DNA from: JBCBSS01 sp039819065
Lineage (GTDB): Bacteria > Bacteroidota > Bacteroidia > Cytophagales > Cyclobacteriaceae
DNA: 18,272 bases
Assembly (NCBI GenBank): GCA_039819065.1
Contig: JBCBSS010000155.1
Location: 1-18,272 of the forward strand
Reading direction: 5' to 3'
In this document: one piece after another, positions 6,097 to 12,888 of the stretch
Position numbering within the stretch: position 1 is the first letter of the stretch
Layout of the letters: every line of letters starts with the position of its first letter
The notes under the pieces: model-generated
Databases searched by the model: none
What the model was told of the DNA's origin: nothing
What the model saw: the letters and a program-made list of their open reading frames with translations, nothing else
Made by a program: the position numbers and the translations under genes

Positions 6097-7019
6097 TGAA
6101 GGCGCTAAGAAAACGACATATTCGCCCAGGTTATCAGTTTGATAAAATCATTCCAAGGAGCGTTGAACAAGATTCAGTAATTCGCTCTGAAGGAAAAGCC
6201 AGGTTGCACCATACCATCAACCTGATCAAACAGCTGGTTCCTGAAACCAAATCAGATACTAAGCTACTGGCCAGCCATCTCAAAGGGTCAGATATTAAAT
6301 CTACCTGCAAGAACATTTGGGACTTTGTTTACAACCATATCCAGTATGAAAGAGACAAGACTGGAGTAGAGCAAGTGCGAAGACCTTCTCGTACCTGGGC
6401 CGACCGGAAAAAAGGAGTCGATTGCGATTGCTACTCCGTATTCATATCCAGTATTCTAACTAATCTAGATATCGCTCATAAGCTTCGGATCACGAAGTAT
6501 GGAGGTAAACAGCACTTCCAGCACATTTATCCAATAGTACCACATGATCACGGCCATATAACCATGGATTGTGTGACCGATCAGTTTGACTATGAAGTGC
6601 CGTTCTCCGGTTTCCGGGATTTTGAGATGGATGCTACATCAGTGGGAGAAATTAATGGCTTGCAGGAGATCAGTGGGGTGGATTCACTAGACCTTTTAAT
6701 GGATGGACTTGATAGCCCCAGAACACGAAGGGGTACATTGTCGCTGAGACAGCTTACTGCTAAAAGTGCTCCCAAACAAGAGCGATTAGCTATTCAGCCA
6801 GTAGCAACTCAACCAGTGATTCCACCAAAAGAATACTTGCCCAGGGCGATAAAAACAGAGGCAAGGCCGCAACCAGCTACAGAAGTAGTTCAGGTAAAAG
6901 CCTTTGAAACACCAATCATCACCAAGACAAAGAAGATCAAAACCGGACTCGCTGGAAAGATATTACTGGCTTTTGGAGTAGGTCTGGGAGCATATAAACT
7001 AACACAAATTTTAACCTAG
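6096..7019 (+). CDS. Transglutaminase-fold cysteine protein with C-terminal membrane anchor
   Basis: A 307-residue protein. A transglutaminase-like core spans about residues 40-175. VDCDCYSVF supplies the nucleophile Cys110, FQHIYPIV supplies His143, and TMDC supplies Asp158, so the Cys-His-Asp triad is complete. Bacterial members of this fold are often proteases or peptidases rather than cross-linkers. A flexible Pro/Gln-rich linker (about 210-275) leads to a C-terminal hydrophobic segment (ILLAFGVGLGAYKLT) that could anchor it in a membrane. The ATG at 6096 overlaps the preceding stop by one base, and I prefer it to the TTG just before. A role in maturing or cross-linking particle proteins is inferred from its place among structural genes. 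Confidence 0.8.
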   Translation: MKALRKRHIRPGYQFDKIIPRSVEQDSVIRSEGKARLHHTINLIKQLVPETKSDTKLLASHLKGSDIKSTCKNIWDFVYNHIQYERDKTGVEQVRRPSRTWADRKKGVDCDCYSVFISSILTNLDIAHKLRITKYGGKQHFQHIYPIVPHDHGHITMDCVTDQFDYEVPFSGFRDFEMDATSVGEINGLQEISGVDSLDLLMDGLDSPRTRRGTLSLRQLTAKSAPKQERLAIQPVATQPVIPPKEYLPRAIKTEARPQPATEVVQVKAFETPIITKTKKIKTGLAGKILLAFGVGLGAYKLTQILT

Positions 7020-7024
7020 TAATT

Positions 7025-8494
7025 ATGGAATTACATCGTTTAGACGGACTTACACTGGAAGGATTAGAAGGATCAGGTTTAGATAATCTCGATATCCAGG
7101 ACATAGACTTTGAGATGCTGGAAGGAGAAGAGATAAATGGTCAGCAAATAGAAGCTTTAGAGGCTCTTGGCTATGTACATGAACCAGAAATTGCCTATGA
7201 GATTCTGGACGAAGATGGCAATGTGGTCATGTATGCGGATGCCGAAGAAAACCTTTATGTCGTAGATGGCTTAGGGGAGCTTGGCTTCTTCAAGAAGATA
7301 GGAAGAGGGTTAAAGAAAGCTACAAAGTTTGTTGGTAAAAAGATCATTCGACCTGTAGGTAAAGGCATCAAAAAGGCCGCAACGTTTACCGGAAAGAAAA
7401 TCCTCAAGCCAGTAGTGAAGACCTTCAATCGGTTTCTCAATCCAGCGACCATCTTACTTAGAAATGGATTTTTACTGGCCATGAAAACTAACCTCATGAA
7501 GGTGGCCGAGCGCTTACGATTTGGTTACCTCAGTGATGCAGAAGCCAGGAAGAGAGGAATGAGCATGAGTGGCTTTTCCAAACTCAAAGGTGCGATCTCA
7601 AAAGCTAATAAGATTTATGAATTAGCAGGAGGTAAAAGCAGCAATCTCAAAAAGGCTATTCTCACAGGGAAAGGGAATAGAGACAAGTCAGTCCCGCTCA
7701 GCGGTATCGAGCTGGGCAGCCCTCTGGACTTTACCGATGACTATGCTGATCCATTTGAGCGAATGGTCATTGAAATGGATGCTGATGAGATAGAATCCAT
7801 GTTGCAAGGCACGGTAGAAATGGAAGGGTTGGGAGTAGTAGTAACTGGTTCAGCAATAGCAGCAGCTTCAGGAGCGGTAGGATCCGTGGCAGCTATACTC
7901 AACAAAATTACCGGTGTATTTGATAAAGGAAAAAAGGTAGTCGAGGATGCAAAGCAAATTCGGAATAGGGTCACTAACACGGTTAGCCAGGCTAGGTCTT
8001 TAGTTCCGACATCCAGAAGATCGGGAGGTGCTGCCCCTGCACCAGTTGTAAGACAACTCCCACGAACAGTACCCAGATCGCTCACAAGGTTTACTTCACC
8101 GGCTCGGCCAACTACTATACCTACTTCAACGGTAAGAAGGACACCAACTCCATCCAGCGTGCCGACCTCTAGTTCGTCATCAGCTGTTAGCCGTACTGCT
8201 AGCACCGCTTTGCCCGCTACCGTTGTTGAGCCAACCGAAGAAAAACAAAGCTTTCTACAAAAAAACAAGACCGCCCTGCTTATTGGTGCAGGTGTTCTGG
8301 TTGTGGGTGGCGGAGTATTCTATGTGGTGAAACAATCCAGGAAAAAAGAAGGAAAGCCAGTTGATGGAATAGGCATGGGTAGTAACCGTGAACGTGATTC
8401 CAAAGGCAGATTTAAGGGAGAAGGTAAGACTGCAACAAAGCGAAAAACGCAAGGAAAGAAAAGAGAGAAGCTCGTACCTACAGCCCTGCTATAA
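7025..8494 (+). CDS. Large putative structural protein: acidic head, cationic tandem repeat, membrane anchor, basic tail
   Basis: A 489-residue protein built in blocks. Residues 1-84 are highly acidic. Residues 93-111 and 112-130 are a 19-residue tandem repeat of cationic amphipathic type (GRGLKKATKFVGKKIIRPV and a close copy). A helical Lys-rich region runs to about 215. A hydrophobic stretch lies near 270-298 (VVVTGSAIAAASGAVGSVAA). A Ser/Thr/Pro-rich linker spans about 330-400. A C-terminal membrane segment lies near 415-435 (LLIGAGVLVVGGGVFYVV), and the protein ends in a very basic tail (RDSKGRFKGEGK). G-[IL]-G junctions occur at about residues 82-84, 268-270 and 448-450, close to block boundaries. 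No enzyme motif is present. It looks like an internal membrane or genome-contacting particle protein. I recognise no family. Confidence 0.7.
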   Translation: MELHRLDGLTLEGLEGSGLDNLDIQDIDFEMLEGEEINGQQIEALEALGYVHEPEIAYEILDEDGNVVMYADAEENLYVVDGLGELGFFKKIGRGLKKATKFVGKKIIRPVGKGIKKAATFTGKKILKPVVKTFNRFLNPATILLRNGFLLAMKTNLMKVAERLRFGYLSDAEARKRGMSMSGFSKLKGAISKANKIYELAGGKSSNLKKAILTGKGNRDKSVPLSGIELGSPLDFTDDYADPFERMVIEMDADEIESMLQGTVEMEGLGVVVTGSAIAAASGAVGSVAAILNKITGVFDKGKKVVEDAKQIRNRVTNTVSQARSLVPTSRRSGGAAPAPVVRQLPRTVPRSLTRFTSPARPTTIPTSTVRRTPTPSSVPTSSSSSAVSRTASTALPATVVEPTEEKQSFLQKNKTALLIGAGVLVVGGGVFYVVKQSRKKEGKPVDGIGMGSNRERDSKGRFKGEGKTATKRKTQGKKREKLVPTALL

Positions 8495-8521
8495 CCTCAC
8501 ATCAATAACAAATACAAGAAA

Positions 8522-9139
8522 ATGGAAAAGACAGAAAACGTAAAAAATAGCTTCATCGAAACTGGTAAAAATCTTGGTTCCGGGCTGGTCGGAATGGTGG
8601 CAGGATCCGCAGTGGGTAGACACTCACTGTGGATTGGTGCCGCTACCATATTTGGAGGAGCCTGGTATCAACAAGACTGGCTCACCTCTGCAGGTGTAGG
8701 TATGGTAGCTTCAAATGGTTTTGGATCACAGCCAGACCCCAATTTATCAGGCATTGATGGATTTCAGGATGAAATCGGCAATGCCAAGAACAGGGCATTA
8801 GCTTCATTGAAAGCTCTGGGTAAAAAAGTCTATCTCGATAAGCTATCTCCCTCACTTGGTGAGAAGCTGGGGTTAGGGGAACTGGAAGACGGCACTGTGA
8901 TTATGCTGGATGATCCGATGCAGGATATAGGTGAAGTTGAAGATTTTGACACTTCTGAAGTAGATGATATTATTCGACAATTGGAAGAGGGAAATGTCGA
9001 TGAAATCATAGAGGAAAGCACACTCGAACTGGAAGAAGAGGAAGAATCATTTCTTGGCGCTGACTTAGGAGCTTTCGGCAATCCAGAGATACTGGAACTG
9101 GAAGGAACAGATGCCCTGGAGCTAAATGCCGTTGCATAA
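8522..9139 (+). CDS. Membrane protein with long acidic C-terminus, putative structural
   Basis: A 205-residue protein. The first third is hydrophobic and Gly-rich (residues 18-64, SGLVGMVAGSAVGRHSLWIG and on), consistent with one or two membrane passes. The middle (80-118) is a basic helix, and residues 120-195 are dominated by Asp and Glu. The motif LSGID (75-79) resembles LSGIEL in the two proteins encoded at 5635 and 7025, and GLGELED at 117-123 resembles their G-L-G junctions. The 27-nt gap before the ATG is A-rich, as usual for translation starts in this phylum. It is probably a particle membrane protein and could pair electrostatically with the cationic protein upstream. No family is recognised. 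Confidence 0.65.
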   Translation: MEKTENVKNSFIETGKNLGSGLVGMVAGSAVGRHSLWIGAATIFGGAWYQQDWLTSAGVGMVASNGFGSQPDPNLSGIDGFQDEIGNAKNRALASLKALGKKVYLDKLSPSLGEKLGLGELEDGTVIMLDDPMQDIGEVEDFDTSEVDDIIRQLEEGNVDEIIEESTLELEEEEESFLGADLGAFGNPEILELEGTDALELNAVA

Positions 9140-9177
9140 CCAATCTAAAAATTAATCTCATTTTAAAACTTAAATAC

Positions 9178-9804
9178 ATGATGCGTAAAAATTCAAGAGA
9201 ACAATTTCTCGAAATCGTAAATGCTCACCTTTCCTTGAGGGAAGCGGGTAAAAAACATGACCCGGCAATGGTCAAAGTAGCCGAAGGAATCAAGGAAGGC
9301 AGACTCCAACTGTCGGATAGTGCCTATTATGCCATTAAGTATGGCGGAGACAAGGCCACCATTCACATGTTTGAGACGCAGGATGCCAAGGAAATTGGCG
9401 TGACCAATGTTACCCAATCCAAACTTCCAAAAGACAGGCTTTTTCTGTGTAACCGAATCACACTCCTTGCGAAAGTATTCGAAGGAGATATTCCACAATC
9501 TGATACCGCCTGGAAGCAACTCATTAAGTCTACCAACTTTGATTCCATCAAAGCAGTGGCCGGATTACAAAACGGTGTATGGACATTCATGGCTAACAAA
9601 AAGATCATAGTGGATGAGCGACCGATGCAAGAATTTGTGACCGACAACAACATGCAGGTCAATCTTGGTACGTACTACCTGGAGAATCCAAGGTTCGTGA
9701 GAGATGATGAAGAATTCGAATTCATGATCGAGCTGGGCGATGATGCTCCCGACAAAACATTGGTAAAAGTATTATTGGCTGGTACTTCTACGGTTCCTGC
9801 ATAA
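9178..9804 (+). CDS. Candidate major coat protein
   Basis: A 208-residue soluble protein without membrane segments. The N-terminal third is helical and basic. The rest alternates strands and turns (IHMFETQDAKEIGVTNV, WTFMANKKIIV, NMQVNLGTYYL, EFEFMIELG, TLVKVLLAGTS). It is the largest of five consecutive soluble strand-rich proteins and is preceded by a 38-nt A/T-rich leader, the roomiest in this part of the operon, as expected for a highly translated gene. A second ATG follows immediately at 9181. Coat-protein identity is inferred from fold impression and position, and no motif proves it. A predicted structure with a jelly roll would support it. Confidence 0.5.
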   Translation: MMRKNSREQFLEIVNAHLSLREAGKKHDPAMVKVAEGIKEGRLQLSDSAYYAIKYGGDKATIHMFETQDAKEIGVTNVTQSKLPKDRLFLCNRITLLAKVFEGDIPQSDTAWKQLIKSTNFDSIKAVAGLQNGVWTFMANKKIIVDERPMQEFVTDNNMQVNLGTYYLENPRFVRDDEEFEFMIELGDDAPDKTLVKVLLAGTSTVPA

Positions 9805-9817
9805 TCTGAAGTAGACC

Positions 9818-10210
9818 ATGGAAAAGGAGACTCGGGAAATCAGAAAGACTTTTTCTTTTCAGGTGAATGAGGCCAATAAACTCTATTCACCTTCGAATTG
9901 GGAATTGCCCAAGAAGACAAAATTTGTCAAAGGGCTGCAGCTCACTTCTGACTTTCCCAACAAGCTCTACTATCGGGGAACTCAAAAAATAGAGATTGGT
10001 GGCGATGAGCTTTTCCCGGAAGGATTCGATAGTAAAATACTGGTCTCTAGCATCAGTGTAGCTCCGCGAGATCGGTTCTTTGATCTCGGTGAAGCATTAC
10101 CGGGTGATCTCTCTGTAAAGGTTAGATATCAGGACACAAATCATGAGCGGGCCAACCTTGGAAATGGGTACCAGGTAACCTTGGCTTTATTAATTGAAGA
10201 AGAGGTATGA
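9818..10210 (+). CDS. Strand-rich soluble protein, candidate minor coat protein
   Basis: A 130-residue protein. After a short helical start it is almost all predicted strand: KFVKGLQLTSD, KLYYRGTQKIEIG, KILVSSISVAP, DLSVKVRYQ, YQVTLALLIEEE. The length and strand count suit a single jelly roll or similar sandwich. It starts 13 nt after the candidate coat gene and overlaps the next gene by ATGA. No membrane segment or catalytic motif is present. Its role in the particle is inferred from its neighbours. Confidence 0.5.
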   Translation: MEKETREIRKTFSFQVNEANKLYSPSNWELPKKTKFVKGLQLTSDFPNKLYYRGTQKIEIGGDELFPEGFDSKILVSSISVAPRDRFFDLGEALPGDLSVKVRYQDTNHERANLGNGYQVTLALLIEEEV

Positions 10211-10785
10211 TCCGAAGGATTCACAGCGAAGAAATAGCAGGTGAGGGTACACAACACTTGATAAAAAGGACGTTCGTTCCCATCTCCTTGCGCGTGGATT
10301 CAGCGAACCAATACAAGACCTTCAAGGTGAAAATCCCTTATCGCTCCAGAAAAGTCGTAGGTGTGATTGTAACACATGATGCACCCTCACAGGTAATGCA
10401 TCACAATCGGATTTATCTGGGAAGCGCTCCTGATGTACCGATCACCCAGCAATTGATCATGGGGCTGAATCAGGAATTCTATCAGGATGTAGACGAGCAA
10501 TGCTTCGATGTTTCGGTACGCTACGGTGAGAAGCTGTACTTCGCACTACCCAAACGGTTGGGATCTTATTTCTATCTGACGATCAATGGATATTTCAACG
10601 AGTTTCCCAACCCGATAGTCATGGAAATCCGGGATCAATGGACGGATTTTAAAGAAGACTACTGGGTGTGGGAAAGTATCGCTGATGAATGGGAAGATGT
10701 GCAAGTATGTCTGATCAAAGATTCAGGCGATGGTGGTGGTTCCGATGATGATGACGAAGAAGAAGAGGATGATGATGAATACTAA
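10207..10785 (+). CDS. Strand-rich protein with poly-acidic tail, candidate coat/vertex protein
   Basis: A 192-residue protein. Strands include KTFKVKIPYRSRKVVGVIVTHD, QCFDVSVRYGEKLYFALP and SYFYLTINGYF. The last 13 residues are DDDDEEEEDDDEY after a Gly-rich hinge, an extreme acidic tail. The coding start overlaps the preceding gene (ATGA), and its own end overlaps the next gene's start. An acidic tail could contact the cationic proteins encoded upstream or delay assembly. No known family is recognised. The structural role is inferred from position among similar proteins. Confidence 0.5.
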   Translation: MIRRIHSEEIAGEGTQHLIKRTFVPISLRVDSANQYKTFKVKIPYRSRKVVGVIVTHDAPSQVMHHNRIYLGSAPDVPITQQLIMGLNQEFYQDVDEQCFDVSVRYGEKLYFALPKRLGSYFYLTINGYFNEFPNPIVMEIRDQWTDFKEDYWVWESIADEWEDVQVCLIKDSGDGGGSDDDDEEEEDDDEY

Positions 10786-11113
10786 TGAGCAAATGCACTT
10801 AGGAGACGTTTCAATCTTTAGTCTGAGAGGAGTAGAATTTCAGGATTATGTCATTGAAGTTACTACTGTAGAACGCGATCATGACCGGCTGAAGCAAGAT
10901 CGGTACCTGCTTTCTTATGATCTGGATAATACAGGCAATGAAGTTGAGCTCAACGAACCCATCGCCAATATCCCTATTCATCCATTGGATATTGAAATCA
11001 GCGGTGACTATATAACCGGATCATACCAAGATGCTGGTATAGGTTCGCCACCCTATGAAGTAAAACTTTGGCTAGTGGTAGAAGAACAACCTGAATTATT
11101 GGAAAATGACTGA
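10775..11113 (+). CDS. Small strand-rich protein, candidate coat component
   Basis: A 112-residue protein from the ATG at 10775. Starts at 10772 and 10793 are also possible, while the extension back to 10730 reads the preceding acidic tail out of frame and is unlikely. Strands: VSIFSLRGVEFQDYVIEVTTV, YLLSYDLD, HPLDIEISGDYITG, YEVKLWLVVEE. No membrane segment or motif is present. It overlaps both neighbours, which indicates coupled translation. It resembles the proteins before and after it in size and strand content, so a shared particle role is inferred. Confidence 0.5.
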   Translation: MNTNEQMHLGDVSIFSLRGVEFQDYVIEVTTVERDHDRLKQDRYLLSYDLDNTGNEVELNEPIANIPIHPLDIEISGDYITGSYQDAGIGSPPYEVKLWLVVEEQPELLEND

Positions 11114-11417
11114 AGAGTTGGCCATAAGATATATGCCTCAGCGCGTTGAAGAAAGAGGGTTTCGGAATTATCGAATGGTTTTTCAGGACTTGAATCTTGA
11201 ACCCAACCAACAAATTAAGTTGGCGGCCTACAACGAAATCTGGTTTCTGCTCAATGTGGAAGATGGGGTGAGTGTCTCTTCGGATCTGGGAGAATATGAT
11301 TATACAAATCCATCACTTTCTGAGAACATTCATGAGCATGCTGATTCAATTATCATCACTAATAAATCCTCTCAACAAAGGAAAGTGAGATTTCTACAAG
11401 TAATACTTATCGACTGA
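11106..11417 (+). CDS. Small jelly-roll-like protein, candidate vertex/penton component
   Basis: A 103-residue protein. The second half runs through regular strands: QQIKLAAYNEIWFLLNVEDG, then HADSIIITNKSS and RKVRFLQVILID. The turn-rich order and size would fit a cupin or single jelly-roll fold such as viral vertex proteins use. It overlaps the gene before it by 8 nt and the next by one base. It has no membrane segment. The fold is a visual impression and needs structure prediction. No named family is recognised. Confidence 0.45.
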   Translation: MTEELAIRYMPQRVEERGFRNYRMVFQDLNLEPNQQIKLAAYNEIWFLLNVEDGVSVSSDLGEYDYTNPSLSENIHEHADSIIITNKSSQQRKVRFLQVILID

Positions 11418-12271
11418 TGGAAGAGCGACACAGGAAGCCCGGTTCAGTAAGACTCTCGGATGAGCAGTATGAAGAAATGGAGCGACTCGGCATTGATAGC
11501 GAGAGTGCTTATGTAAAATACAAACTCAGCGGAGCGCAACAGCATCTTCAGGTACTTCGCAATGAAGATCAAACTCAAGTGTCTGCTCCCGTTGAGCAAG
11601 TACCAATCCAGTCCTTCGAAGATAAGCTTGCTCTCCAAAAGCTTGCCATTGAAAACGATCAACTCAAAAACAAGCTGGAGGAAGTATCCGCCAGTAAAGA
11701 AGAAACGCTGAGCGGTATTCATGATCAAGTAAGTGGAATGCTCCGCGATGAACTGCTCAAACGAGACTTTGAAGACCTGAAGAAAGAAGTGGCCACCAAG
11801 GACAAAGAGATCAATAAACTGGAAAGAGAACTCGAAAAAGCTACAGCCCAAATAGAGGACAAAGAGTCTGAGATCGAGGAATTGGTTAAAAAGTTGGGAC
11901 TTGTGGAACTAGGAAAAGCACTTCTGCCAGGAGCAGTTAGTGGATTAGCAAAGAAGTACCCCAAAGAAATGCAAGGACTAGCTGCTACACTTGGTGAGCT
12001 CTCAGGAGAAGAGCCTGGTCAGCTACCAGCTGCTGGTCAACTTTCCGAAGAGCAGCAAAACCTGCTCAACATAGCTGAGTATTTCCGCGAGCTATTTGAC
12101 GATGAGCAATTCGAGCAAATCATTCAAATGGTTTCCCAGCTCGGTGAGCAAATTCAGCAGGATGATACAGTAATAGGAAAGGTCATTTACTACCTAAAAC
12201 AGCTGGCAAAGGTTAAAAACTCTCAACAAAAGCAAGCAGCAAAAGAGCAAGAGCAAAATCAAGAAGCCTAA
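11417..12271 (+). CDS. Coiled-coil protein, scaffold-like
   Basis: A 284-residue protein. The N-terminal ~65 residues are polar, with one short YEEMERLGIDSESAYV helix. A long coiled coil covers about residues 70-155 (heptads in DFEDLKKEVATKDKEINKL and on). A helical domain follows, then a Gln/Glu-rich tail with AKEQEQNQ at the end. It is highly charged and has no membrane segment. Proteins of this kind serve as scaffolds or spacers in particle assembly. That role is inferred from its position right after the coat candidates. The start shares one base with the preceding stop, and the end shares one base with the next ATG. Confidence 0.65.
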   Translation: MEERHRKPGSVRLSDEQYEEMERLGIDSESAYVKYKLSGAQQHLQVLRNEDQTQVSAPVEQVPIQSFEDKLALQKLAIENDQLKNKLEEVSASKEETLSGIHDQVSGMLRDELLKRDFEDLKKEVATKDKEINKLERELEKATAQIEDKESEIEELVKKLGLVELGKALLPGAVSGLAKKYPKEMQGLAATLGELSGEEPGQLPAAGQLSEEQQNLLNIAEYFRELFDDEQFEQIIQMVSQLGEQIQQDDTVIGKVIYYLKQLAKVKNSQQKQAAKEQEQNQEA

Positions 12272-12459
12272 TGGAAGAATTCAATCTACAGATCAAACTA
12301 AAAGCAAAAAACCAGGTGGAGGTCGGTCAGGTAAAGAAGGCCTTTGAAACAATGATCACCACCTTCGGAGCTGAAGGCATCATTAAAATGGAAAAGATCT
12401 TCAGGACAGATGCCTTTGCTCGCAATGTGGTGAAAATGAAAATTGGTGTTAGGAAATAA
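12271..12459 (+). CDS. Very small alpha/beta protein of unknown function
   Basis: A 62-residue protein with a strand-helix-helix-strand pattern: FNLQIKLKAK, then VGQVKKAFETMITTFG, then VVKMKIGVRK. A miniature ferredoxin-like fold is plausible. It is coupled to both neighbours by one-base TAATG overlaps, which supports real translation despite its size. It is basic at the C-terminus and has no motif that names a function. Confidence 0.6.
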   Translation: MEEFNLQIKLKAKNQVEVGQVKKAFETMITTFGAEGIIKMEKIFRTDAFARNVVKMKIGVRK

Positions 12460-12884
12460 TGTTACCAGCCGCCACAGCCATACAAGCCGCTTATAGCAAC
12501 CGTCCCAGAATTAACCTGGGAGGTCAGCTGACTACTGCCCTATTGGCAACCGGAGCTGGAGTAGGTGTGTTCCTCGGCATTCGTGGGGTTGTGAAAAACT
12601 TCAAGAAAAACGTCAGGGAACAAGATGCGCTGGTAGAAGGAAATCCTGCTGCTTTTGCCACACAGCTAAAGAAGGCCTTTGAAAATGATAACTCCTTTGG
12701 CTGGGGCACCAATGAAGAAATACTTTTTATCACACTGGAAGCAATTCCTACACAAGCTGCTTTTAGAAAAGTCCAGCGCGCTTATCGGGACCTGTATGGC
12801 AAAAATCTGGCTGCTGATCTGCGAGATGAATTGGATAGCGAAGAGTATGGATTAGCCATGCAGATTATCAACTCTAAACCTTAA
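12459..12884 (+). CDS. Membrane-anchored protein with a single annexin-like repeat
   Basis: A 141-residue protein. A hydrophobic segment lies at about residues 22-45 (LTTALLATGAGVGVFLGIRG), followed by a basic stretch (KNFKKNVR). Residues about 62-139 closely follow an annexin repeat: GWGTN at 81-85, then helices ending in AYRDLYGKNLAADLRDEL. The type II calcium site of annexins is GxGT, 38 residues, then Asp/Glu. Here exactly 38 residues lie between Thr84 and Asp123. Annexins bind membranes in a calcium-dependent way and usually carry four repeats. Here there is one. It could tether particle proteins to a membrane or bind wall or peptide ligands. The repeat match is strong by eye and the function is inferred. 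Confidence 0.75.
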   Translation: MLPAATAIQAAYSNRPRINLGGQLTTALLATGAGVGVFLGIRGVVKNFKKNVREQDALVEGNPAAFATQLKKAFENDNSFGWGTNEEILFITLEAIPTQAAFRKVQRAYRDLYGKNLAADLRDELDSEEYGLAMQIINSKP

Positions 12885-12888
12885 TAAA

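Noticed and set aside
7741..8268. Long minus-strand frame of 175 codons
   Set aside because: It is antisense to the Ser/Thr/Pro/Ala-rich linker of the large structural protein. Such low-complexity DNA keeps the other strand open by chance, and the gene would run against a compact operon.
8830..9081. Minus-strand Ser-rich frame
   Set aside because: It is the complement of the Asp/Glu-rich tail of the 8522-9139 protein, where GAA and GAT codons read as TTC, ATC and serine codons. No sensible protein results.
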